NCBI GenBank assembly: GCA_014799735.1
Contig: JAAVHL010000041.1
Location: forward strand, 1 to 35,338
From: Ruminococcus sp.
GTDB taxonomy: Bacteria > Bacillota > Clostridia > Oscillospirales > Ruminococcaceae
Length of the DNA stretch: 35,338 nt
Reading direction: 5' to 3'
Each line of letters opens with the position of its first letter. The first letter of the stretch is position 1. The position numbers and the translations under genes are program-made. Below, piece after piece: positions 15,249 through 21,664 of this stretch. The notes under the pieces were generated by a model. It was not told where the DNA came from, did no database searches, and saw only the letters and a program-made list of their open reading frames with translations.

Positions 15249-15938
15249 ATGAAAGCACTTGTTTTATTCAGCGGCGGCGTGGACAGCTCCACCTGTCTTG
15301 CGCTGGCGGTAAAAAAGTACGGTTCGGAAAATGTGGTTGCCCTTTCCGTTTTCTACGGACAGAAGCATACTAAGGAAATTCAGGCTGCAAACGCTGTTGC
15401 GGACTACTATGGCGTGGAGCATATCAAGCTTGACCTTAGTCTTATTTTTCAGTACAGCGACTGTTCCCTGCTGGCACAGTCCAAGGAGGAAATTCCTCAC
15501 GAAAGCTATGCGGAGCAGCTTGAAAAAACGGAGGGTTCTCCTGTTTCAACATATGTGCCGTTTCGGAACGGTCTGTTTATTTCGGCGGCGGCAAGCGTTG
15601 CGCTTTCCAAGTACTGCGGCGTGATTTTCTACGGCGCGCACGCGGACGATTCCGCAGGGAACGCTTATCCCGATTGTTCCCCAGCGTTCAACGAGGCTAT
15701 GAATAAAGCCGTCTGGGAGGGCAGCGGCGGACAGGTGAAAATTGAAGCTCCCTTTGTGGGACTAAGCAAGGCGCAGGTGGTGAAAACTGGTCTGGAGCTT
15801 GGCGTCCCCTATGATCTGACATGGAGCTGCTACGAGGGCGGGGAAGTTCCCTGCGGAGTTTGCGGCACTTGTCGGGACAGGCTTGCGGCGTTTGAGGCGA
15901 ACGGCGTTAAAGACCCGCTGGAAAAAACTGACCTGTAA
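15249..15938 (+). CDS. queC: 7-cyano-7-deazaguanine synthase QueC
   Basis: 229 residues from ATG 15249 behind CGGAGGA. It converts 7-carboxy-7-deazaguanine and ammonia to preQ0 with ATP. The PP-loop SGGVDS is at 8-13 and the C-terminal zinc site is C194, C202, C205 and C208 (CYEGGEVPCGVCGTC). The open frame upstream overlaps the ATPase but the binding site decides the start. Last recognised gene of the operon; queF lies 2 kb on under its own promoter. No tgt or queA in the window. Confidence 0.96.
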   Translation: MKALVLFSGGVDSSTCLALAVKKYGSENVVALSVFYGQKHTKEIQAANAVADYYGVEHIKLDLSLIFQYSDCSLLAQSKEEIPHESYAEQLEKTEGSPVSTYVPFRNGLFISAAASVALSKYCGVIFYGAHADDSAGNAYPDCSPAFNEAMNKAVWEGSGGQVKIEAPFVGLSKAQVVKTGLELGVPYDLTWSCYEGGEVPCGVCGTCRDRLAAFEANGVKDPLEKTDL

Positions 15939-15958
15939 AGGAGGACATATTTAATATA

Positions 15959-16336
15959 ATGAAAATTTGGGAAAATCTTTTTGGCAAACTCCGCACTCGC
16001 AGTTATACGTACAAATATAATGAAAAAACTCATTCTGAAACAATTGATTATATTGATAAAAAGGAATGTTCGGTCTGCTCACATTTAGAAGAAATAAAAA
16101 TTGAACACCCTTCCGAAATGCTTTCATGCGTTGAAATGGTCAAAGAACTTATTGCAAGCGGAAATTTTGAAAAACTCAAGTCAAACTTTGAGCTTGAAAG
16201 TCCCAAAACCGAGGACGGTTACTGGCAAGACGATGTGATGTATTATTCGTTTCGTTGCAAAAACTGCGGACAGGAATTTTCGCTGTGCTGTGAGACTTAT
16301 CACGGAAGCGGAGGAAGCTTTTCAAGAGGAAGATAG
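15959..16336 (+). CDS. unknown protein with two CxxC motifs
   Basis: 125 residues, not recognised. CSVC near residue 38 and CKNC near 101, plus a CC pair at about 109-110, may bind zinc. The N-terminus is basic and the C-terminus is Gly/Ser-rich (GSGGSFSRGR). AAAGGAGG lies 14 bases before the ATG, longer than usual, and no better start is seen. It begins 20 bases after queC and is richer in A+T than queC, like the 13466 gene. Probably co-transcribed with the operon, function unknown. Confidence 0.7.
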   Translation: MKIWENLFGKLRTRSYTYKYNEKTHSETIDYIDKKECSVCSHLEEIKIEHPSEMLSCVEMVKELIASGNFEKLKSNFELESPKTEDGYWQDDVMYYSFRCKNCGQEFSLCCETYHGSGGSFSRGR

Positions 16337-16364
16337 CTATAAATTTTAAACAAGGACTGATATT

Positions 16365-16859
16365 ATGGAAAAAGAATGGGTACTCCCGACCCACATAGTT
16401 GCTGTGGGCGGAATTGTTATAAACGACAAGAATGAAATACTTATGGTAAAGCATTGGCGGCAGGGCTGGGTGTTCCCCGGCGGAATGGTTGAGATCGGCG
16501 AAAATCTTTTTGACGGCTTGAAAAGAGAGGTCATGGAGGAAACAGGCGTGGAAATTGAAGTGGGAGAGATTTTCTGCCTGTCCTCAAACACGGGGAAATA
16601 TGCAGGCTACAACGGCGTAAAGGAAATCCCCACAAAGCTTATGCCCGACTTTATTTGCAGGGCTGTGTCGGGCGAACCGAGACCCTCCGAGGAAAATTCG
16701 GAGTCCATGTATGTGCCGAAAGAAAAAGTCCTTGACATGATAACCGAGCCTGCAATTATCGAAAGGTTCAAGGCTTACCTTGAATACAGCGGCAGACCGA
16801 TTTATATGGAGTACATAACCCAGCCCGAATTTGTGCTGAAATTAAAGAGGACGATATAA
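16365..16859 (+). CDS. Nudix hydrolase
   Basis: 164 residues. The Nudix box is complete at about residues 40-62: GGMVEIGENLFDGLKREVMEETGVEI, broken here as G-x5-E-x7-REVMEETG. Such enzymes cleave nucleoside diphosphates linked to another group; the substrate cannot be told. The longer C-terminus (about 60 residues past the box, with EYSGRPIYMEYI) is not diagnostic. Its stop overlaps the start of the next gene by one base. Confidence 0.9.
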   Translation: MEKEWVLPTHIVAVGGIVINDKNEILMVKHWRQGWVFPGGMVEIGENLFDGLKREVMEETGVEIEVGEIFCLSSNTGKYAGYNGVKEIPTKLMPDFICRAVSGEPRPSEENSESMYVPKEKVLDMITEPAIIERFKAYLEYSGRPIYMEYITQPEFVLKLKRTI

Positions 16860-17383
16860 TGGAGAAAAATTTTATACTTGAAACCGAACGCTTATACCTC
16901 CGCAAAATGGAGCAGTCCGACTATTTTTCTCTTTGCAAAATCTTGCAGGACGAGGAAACAATGTACGCTTACAACGGAGCATTTAACGATATAGAAACGC
17001 AGGAATGGCTTGACAAACAGCTTGCCCGATATGAAAAATACGGCTTCGGTTTGTGGGCTGTAGTCCTTAAAGAAACTGACGAAATGATAGGTCAGTGCGG
17101 ACTTACAATGCAGGAATGGAACGGCAGGGAAGTGCTTGAAATAGGCTATCTTTTTCAGCGTGTGTACTGGCACAACGGCTATGCCGCGGAAGCCGCAAAA
17201 GCCTGCAAGGAGTACGCTTTTTCAACGCTTAACGCCGAGGAGGTCTGCTCCATTATCAGAGACACAAATACCGCCTCGCAGAGGGTCGCTCTGCGAAACG
17301 GTATGACTAAATCAGATGAAATTATGGTGAAGCATTATCGAGGTGTTGATATGCCCCACTATTTATATTCCGTAAGAAAATAA
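16859..17383 (+). CDS. GNAT family N-acetyltransferase, RimJ/RimL-like
   Basis: 174 residues. The opening ILETERLYLRKMEQSDYFSLCKILQDEETM is that of the RimJ/RimL subgroup; EIGYLFQRVYWHNGYAAEA holds the acetyl-CoA loop (Q/R-x-x-G-x-A variant) and VCSIIRDTNTASQRVALRNGM is the conserved last part. Such proteins acetylate protein N-termini, amines or antibiotics; the substrate is unknown. Coupled to the Nudix gene by a one-base overlap. It converges on the minus-strand gene at 17399 with only 15 bases between and no visible terminator. Confidence 0.9.
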   Translation: MEKNFILETERLYLRKMEQSDYFSLCKILQDEETMYAYNGAFNDIETQEWLDKQLARYEKYGFGLWAVVLKETDEMIGQCGLTMQEWNGREVLEIGYLFQRVYWHNGYAAEAAKACKEYAFSTLNAEEVCSIIRDTNTASQRVALRNGMTKSDEIMVKHYRGVDMPHYLYSVRK

Positions 17384-17398
17384 TGTGGGAAAATTTTA

Positions 17399-17806
17399 TT
17401 ATTCCGAAACAGGATAGATAACATTTGAATTTTGGTCGGTGATAAGAATATCTGCGTTTTCAACATACCGCGATATTACATACGCCGCCTCGTCCGCGTC
17501 GTCCGAGGACGGCTCCCTGCTTACGGTCAGTACGACTGCTACGAATAAATCTTTATCGGAATCCGAAACAGTTACCACAGCGTGATCGACCCAATCCAGA
17601 TCGGACAGTACATCGGCTATTCTGTTTTCCTTATCAATTCTTGCAATGATATCCCGTTCATCTTGATCGCTGAATTTGTCAACAGTTACTTGAGATATGT
17701 CCATAGTCACATCAGCGCTTACAACGTCATTTTTACCAATTATAAACAGCACCGCCGCAGCTGCAAGGACAACCGCAATTACAGCAGTAATAATTATTTT
17801 TTTCAT
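17399..17806 (-). CDS. small membrane-anchored secreted protein, ring-building-motif-like
   Basis: 135 residues from ATG 17806, eight bases after AGGAG. A single hydrophobic segment (residues 4-23, MKKIIITAVIAV...) acts as anchor or uncleaved signal; the rest is acidic and extracellular. Residues 62-131 follow the pattern of YscJ/FliF ring-building motifs: helix RIADVLSDL, strand WVDHAVVTVS, strand DLFVAVVLTVS, helix DEAAYVISRYV, strand ADILITDQNSNVIYP. That is a fold-level resemblance noticed by eye. No flagellar or spoIIIA genes are nearby. Function unknown. Confidence 0.7.
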   Translation of the reverse strand: MKKIIITAVIAVVLAAAAVLFIIGKNDVVSADVTMDISQVTVDKFSDQDERDIIARIDKENRIADVLSDLDWVDHAVVTVSDSDKDLFVAVVLTVSREPSSDDADEAAYVISRYVENADILITDQNSNVIYPVSE

Positions 17807-17850
17807 TAAAACATCTCCTGTTTGTACGTTAAACACTATAATTTTAATTA

Positions 17851-17879
17851 ATTATATCATGCCATTATTTGAATGTCAA
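17851..17879 (-). promoter_or_regulatory. consensus sigma-A promoter of the 17399-17806 gene
   Basis: On the minus strand TTGACA (17879-17874), 17 bases, TATAAT (17856-17851). Divergent from the queF promoter. Confidence 0.88.
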
Positions 17880-17923
17880 CCGCATTTAAATTTTTCGCGG
17901 ACTTTCGCAAATGGAAAAATAAG

Positions 17924-17952
17924 TTGAATTTATCCTGATTATAGTGTATAAT
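17924..17952 (+). promoter_or_regulatory. sigma-A promoter of queF
   Basis: TTGAAT (17924-17929), 17 bases, TATAAT (17947-17952), followed by a leader of about 55 bases and GAAAGGAAG. No second preQ1 aptamer was recognised in the short leader. Confidence 0.85.
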
Positions 17953-18012
17953 ATTCCAGTGAACAAAACCGTCTGTAATTTTAAGACATAGATTTTTGAA
18001 AGGAAGATAAAA

Positions 18013-18510
18013 ATGTCAGGACGCACAAAAACCGAGACTGAGGGAGTAACTCTCCTCGGAAACCAGAAAACCAAGTACCCCACGGATTACGCCCCCGAAG
18101 TGCTGGAGACCTTTATCAACAAGCACCCCGACAACGACTATTTCGTGAAGTTCAACTGTCCCGAATTTACAAGTCTCTGCCCCATAACCGGTCAGCCCGA
18201 CTTTGCAACTGTGTATATTTCCTACGTCCCCGCGGAAAGAATGGTGGAAAGCAAGTCCCTGAAGCTTTATCTCTATAGCTTCCGCAATCACGGAGACTTC
18301 CACGAGGACTGCATGAACATCATCATGAAAGACCTGATAAAGCTTATGGATCCCAAATATATCGAGGTCTGGGGAAAGTTCACTCCCCGCGGCGGAATTT
18401 CCATAGACCCCTACTGCAACTACGGCAAAAAGGGTACAATGTGGGAGCAGGTCGCGATTGACCGTCTTACTCACCACGATCTGTACCCCGAAAAAATAGA
18501 TAACCGCTAA
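18013..18510 (+). CDS. queF: NADPH-dependent 7-cyano-7-deazaguanine reductase QueF
   Basis: 165 residues, the short (type I) QueF. It reduces the nitrile of preQ0 to the amine of preQ1. The catalytic cysteine C56 and aspartate D63 are in [16 protein letters not shown] at 79-80 followed by [20 protein letters not shown] is the family signature. It has its own promoter and lies 2 kb from queC, so it can be set apart from the operon's control. A compact repeat follows the stop at once. Confidence 0.96.
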   Translation: MSGRTKTETEGVTLLGNQKTKYPTDYAPEVLETFINKHPDNDYFVKFNCPEFTSLCPITGQPDFATVYISYVPAERMVESKSLKLYLYSFRNHGDFHEDCMNIIMKDLIKLMDPKYIEVWGKFTPRGGISIDPYCNYGKKGTMWEQVAIDRLTHHDLYPEKIDNR

Positions 18511-18592
18511 GCGGGGAGCCCCCGCAGGCTGTGTCACCCCCGCAGTAAAATATAAGTATCTTTACTGTATCAAGCCCCCTCAAGGGGGCGGG
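18511..18592. repeat. three-hairpin intergenic repeat, copy 1
   Basis: GCGGGG-AGC-CCCCGC (18511-18525) is followed by GGCTGTGTCACC, the stem CAGTAAA (18543-18549) with TTTACTG (18561-18567), and GCCCCC-TCAA-GGGGGC (18574-18589). A second copy with the same order of parts lies at 25239-25316. The GC stem after queF might terminate transcription weakly but lacks a T-run. The pattern is like the dispersed short palindromic repeats of many Clostridia genomes. Confidence 0.7.
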
Positions 18593-18639
18593 TGAGATAT
18601 CGAAATTTTGAAATACATTTATAGATTAGGAGCATTTTT

Positions 18640-19278
18640 ATGAATTACGGAATAATTTTCGATCTAGACGGAACGCTGTGGGATTCCTCGGAGCAAGTCG
18701 CAGTCTCTTGGAGCGAGGCTCTGGCGCGCCGTCCCGAAACGGACAGGCAGGTCACGGGCGAGGATATGCGGGGCTTTATGGGAAAAACCATGGAGACTAT
18801 CGCTGCCCTGATGCTTCCCGAACTTGAACCACCCCTTAGGATAGAGATAATGCACGAGTGCGAACGTGTGGAGCAGGAATATCTTGAAAAGCACGGCGGA
18901 GTGCTGTTCCCCAACCTTGAAAAAGAGCTTGAACGTCTCTGCGGTCTTGGAAAACTGTTTATCGTCAGCAACTGTCAGAGCGGCTACATCGAGACCTTTT
19001 TAGAGTACCACAAGCTTGGGAAATACTTTGCCGACTTTGAGTGTCCGGGCGGAACAGGCTTTGCAAAGGCGGAAAATATCCGCATTGTAATGGAGCGGAA
19101 CGGTCTTGACAAGGCTGTCTATGTTGGGGACACACAGGGCGACCTTGACGCGTCCGACTCCGCGGGAGTGCCATTTATACACGCGGCTTACGGCTTCGGA
19201 AGCGTTGACAGGGACGTCCCCGCGGTAAAAAGCTTTTCCGAGGTTTATGACGCGGCGAAAAATATCCTCGGAGTATAA
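18640..19278 (+). CDS. HAD family hydrolase, phosphoglycolate phosphatase-like
   Basis: 212 residues. Motif I FDLDGTLWDSS supplies D8 and D10, motif II is IVSNC, the motif III lysine lies in FAKAENI and motif IV is YVGDTQGDLDAS. A helical cap lies between motif I and II, as in the Gph/PgmB class. It dephosphorylates a small phosphate ester, not identified here. GGAG lies seven bases before the ATG. First gene of the run toward leuS; its stop is 43 bases from yhbY. Confidence 0.9.
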   Translation: MNYGIIFDLDGTLWDSSEQVAVSWSEALARRPETDRQVTGEDMRGFMGKTMETIAALMLPELEPPLRIEIMHECERVEQEYLEKHGGVLFPNLEKELERLCGLGKLFIVSNCQSGYIETFLEYHKLGKYFADFECPGGTGFAKAENIRIVMERNGLDKAVYVGDTQGDLDASDSAGVPFIHAAYGFGSVDRDVPAVKSFSEVYDAAKNILGV

Positions 19279-19321
19279 AAATAACATAAATTTACAAAAA
19301 TTGCCGAAAGGAATTGATATT

Positions 19322-19618
19322 ATGATAACAAGCAAACAAAGATCAAAGCTGAAAAGCATTGCAATGACCGAGGACACCATTTTGCAGGTGGGAAAAAACG
19401 GTATCATAGACACGCTGGTGATCCAGGTCTCGGACGCTCTCAAAGCCCGTGAGCTTATCAAAATGAAAGTTCAGGACGGCTGTATGCTGTCCCCTGCCGA
19501 GGCGGCGGAGGAGCTTGCGGAGAAAACCAAGTCCGAGGTGGTACAGGTCATCGGAAACAAGTTTGTGCTGTTCAAGCGCAATCCACAAAATCCCAAGATC
19601 GACCTAAAGGTCAAGTAA
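19322..19618 (+). CDS. yhbY: YhbY/CRM-domain RNA-binding protein
   Basis: 98 residues, one CRM domain filling the protein. The opening MITSKQRSKLKSIA, the loop VGKNGI and the closing VVQVIGNKFVLFKRNPQNPKI are diagnostic. YhbY binds pre-50S ribosomes and acts in large-subunit assembly. Start 19322 follows GAAAGGAA; the frame is open upstream only across the HAD stop. Its stop overlaps the nadD start by one base, the standard Firmicutes order. Confidence 0.94.
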   Translation: MITSKQRSKLKSIAMTEDTILQVGKNGIIDTLVIQVSDALKARELIKMKVQDGCMLSPAEAAEELAEKTKSEVVQVIGNKFVLFKRNPQNPKIDLKVK

Positions 19619-20226
19619 TGCGCAGAGCGATATTCGGGGGCAGCTTCGACCCCGTTCATAAGGGACACGTCAGTCTCGCTTCGGAGCTTCAGAAAGCCCT
19701 GCGGCTTGACGAGGTAATCGTCATGCCCACGGGAATTTCCCCGTTTAAAAAGGACATGAAACGCCGTCCCGCAGGCGGCGCGGACAGGCTTGAAATGTGC
19801 CGTCTCGCCTTTGCGGATATGCCGTTTGTGACGGTAAGCAACTACGAGGTATCACAGGGCGGCGTAAGCTATACGGTGGACACGGTGCGGCATTTTCACG
19901 GTCTGTACCCCGACGACGAGCTTTTTCTGCTTGTGGGCGGGGATATGCTCATGTCCTTTGACAGATGGAAAAACTGGCAGGAAATACTTTCCATGTGCGG
20001 ACTTGCGGCGGTTTCCCGCCAAACGGACGGCGCGGATACGGAAAATCTTGAAAAAAAAGCGGCTGAACTCCGCAAATTCGGGGAGGTAATTTTTGTAAAA
20101 ACCGAACCGCTGGAAATTTCTTCTACGGAAATTCGTGAAAAAATTATAAAAAATTGCGATTTATCTTGCTATGTTCCGCAAAATGTAGTAAAATATATAT
20201 TGGAAAATAATCTTTACCGGGAATAA
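19618..20226 (+). CDS. nadD: nicotinate-nucleotide adenylyltransferase
   Basis: 202 residues. It adenylates nicotinate mononucleotide in NAD synthesis. GGSFDPVHKGH at 7-17 holds the nucleotidyltransferase histidines, and ISSTEIREK near residue 173 is the second conserved motif. The start ATG overlaps the yhbY stop. The yqeK gene follows after about 70 bases. Confidence 0.96.
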   Translation: MRRAIFGGSFDPVHKGHVSLASELQKALRLDEVIVMPTGISPFKKDMKRRPAGGADRLEMCRLAFADMPFVTVSNYEVSQGGVSYTVDTVRHFHGLYPDDELFLLVGGDMLMSFDRWKNWQEILSMCGLAAVSRQTDGADTENLEKKAAELRKFGEVIFVKTEPLEISSTEIREKIIKNCDLSCYVPQNVVKYILENNLYRE

Positions 20227-20295
20227 TACCGTCCAGCCCGTACCGCGGACAAGGCTTCTGCTGTACGCGCAGAGAATTTGTAAGGGGAAATGTCT

Positions 20296-20886
20296 ATGTA
20301 TTCCGCTGCCGAACTTACCGATATCCTCAGTATCAGGCTTTCCAAAAAACGTTTCCAGCACAGTCTGAACGTTGCCGAGGAAGCCGAAAAGCTGGCGGAG
20401 AGGTACAACTACCACTCGCCCGAAAAGGCGTATCTGACAGGACTTCTTCACGACATCTGCAAGGAGATACCCAAGGAGGAACAGCTGATAATGGCGAAAA
20501 AATCCACGCTGGACGTTTCGCCTGTGGAGCTTGTCACCCCTCCGCTTTATCATGCCATAGCGGGAGCGTGGTACTCCGAGAACGTGCTGAACGTCCATGA
20601 CGAGGACATTCTCAACGCGGTGCGGTACCATACTGTAGGCAGGGCGGGCATGAGCCGTCTGGAGGAAATTATTTACATTGCTGACCTTATCTCGGCGGAC
20701 AGGAACTACAAGGACGTGAACAAAATGCGGAAATACGCCTACCAGAGCATTGAAAAAACCATGCTGGAAGCGCTGAGGTTTTCCATTGCGGACGTGGTGG
20801 CGAAAGGCTCTATGCTTCCGCACCACACCATTGAGGCGTACAATCAATACATTTCGGAAAAGAAAAAAGAAAGGACGGAGATATGA
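20296..20886 (+). CDS. yqeK: YqeK family HD hydrolase, Ap4A-cleaving
   Basis: 196 residues from ATG 20296, eight bases after AAGGGG; ATG 20290 is too close to that site. The HD metal-binding pattern is visible: H (RFQHSLNV), HD (GLLHDICKE), then YHAIAG, RYHTVG and IADLISADR. Proteins of this family hydrolyse diadenosine tetraphosphate symmetrically. It lies between nadD and rsfS, the usual place, and overlaps rsfS by four bases. Confidence 0.93.
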   Translation: MYSAAELTDILSIRLSKKRFQHSLNVAEEAEKLAERYNYHSPEKAYLTGLLHDICKEIPKEEQLIMAKKSTLDVSPVELVTPPLYHAIAGAWYSENVLNVHDEDILNAVRYHTVGRAGMSRLEEIIYIADLISADRNYKDVNKMRKYAYQSIEKTMLEALRFSIADVVAKGSMLPHHTIEAYNQYISEKKKERTEI

Positions 20887-21239
20887 TGACGCAAGAGGAA
20901 CTTATCAAGTCGGCTGTTAAGATACTCGACAGCAAAAAGGCGGAGGACATACGCGTAATAGGAATAGGCGACCTGACGATCATAGCGGACTACTTCATTA
21001 TCGCGGACGGTACTTCCTCGACCCATACCAAATCTTTGGCGGACGAGCTTGAATTTCGTCTGAAGGAAATGGGCAGAGAGCCGAGGCAGGTACAGGGAAA
21101 CAACGGTTCAAACTGGATCGTGCTTGATTATTCGGACGTTGTGGTACACATTTTCTATAAGGAAACAAGGGATTTCTATAATCTGGAAAGACTTTGGAGC
21201 GACGGTCACGACGTTGACATAAAACAGTATTTGGAGTGA
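20883..21239 (+). CDS. rsfS: ribosome silencing factor RsfS
   Basis: 118 residues, the family length. The pattern DIRVIGIGDLTIIADYFIIADG, then EGxxNNGSNWIVLDYSDVVVHIF and YNLERLWSD is that of RsfS (YbeB/Iojap), which binds uL14 and keeps ribosomal subunits apart in starvation. It overlaps yqeK by four bases (ATGATG gives two possible starts) and the next gene begins five bases after its stop. Confidence 0.95.
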   Translation: MMTQEELIKSAVKILDSKKAEDIRVIGIGDLTIIADYFIIADGTSSTHTKSLADELEFRLKEMGREPRQVQGNNGSNWIVLDYSDVVVHIFYKETRDFYNLERLWSDGHDVDIKQYLE

Positions 21240-21244
21240 TCTGA

Positions 21245-21631
21245 ATGGCTTTGTCGGAAAGCGCAAAAAAGGGCAGATCGGCTGCTTCCGCGGCGGCATT
21301 CTTCTGCGGGACAGGCGCAGTCCTGTCGCTGCTGACGCTTAATATACCGCTGGCAATTATCGGCTTCTGGGCGGCAAACGGCGTAAAAAAAGGAAATTTT
21401 GCGGCGCGAAATATAGGCGTACTGCTTCGTATCGCGGACATACCCTTTATGCTGATAATATGGTTTGCGGTGAAAACCGCAGGCGCGCCTGAGCTGCTGA
21501 ATACTATTATTATTGCCGTGATGGCGGTCGCGGCGCTTATTGATATTATTGCGCTTATTGTACTTATGAATAAAAATCTTAAACAGTACCTCCGTGAAAT
21601 GAGCGGCACAGAGTCCGGCAGGGACAAATAA
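21245..21631 (+). CDS. small membrane protein of unknown function
   Basis: 128 residues with four hydrophobic segments (about 15-32, 34-50, 58-76 and 85-108), a basic N-terminus and a charged C-terminal tail. No family recognised. It starts five bases after rsfS and ends 33 bases before leuS, so it is part of the same transcript, but nothing shows a link to translation. Confidence 0.75.
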   Translation: MALSESAKKGRSAASAAAFFCGTGAVLSLLTLNIPLAIIGFWAANGVKKGNFAARNIGVLLRIADIPFMLIIWFAVKTAGAPELLNTIIIAVMAVAALIDIIALIVLMNKNLKQYLREMSGTESGRDK

Positions 21632-21664
21632 AATTACGCAAAAAAATGCAAAGGAATGATTACA

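Noticed and set aside
17953-18012. A second preQ1 riboswitch before queF.
   Set aside because: The leader is short and has no A-rich tail or pseudoknot partner; only a weak GTC/GAC pairing is seen.
21632-21664. T-box leader for leuS.
   Set aside because: Only 33 bases lie between the previous stop and the GTG start, with no room for a T-box; leuS is read from the upstream operon.
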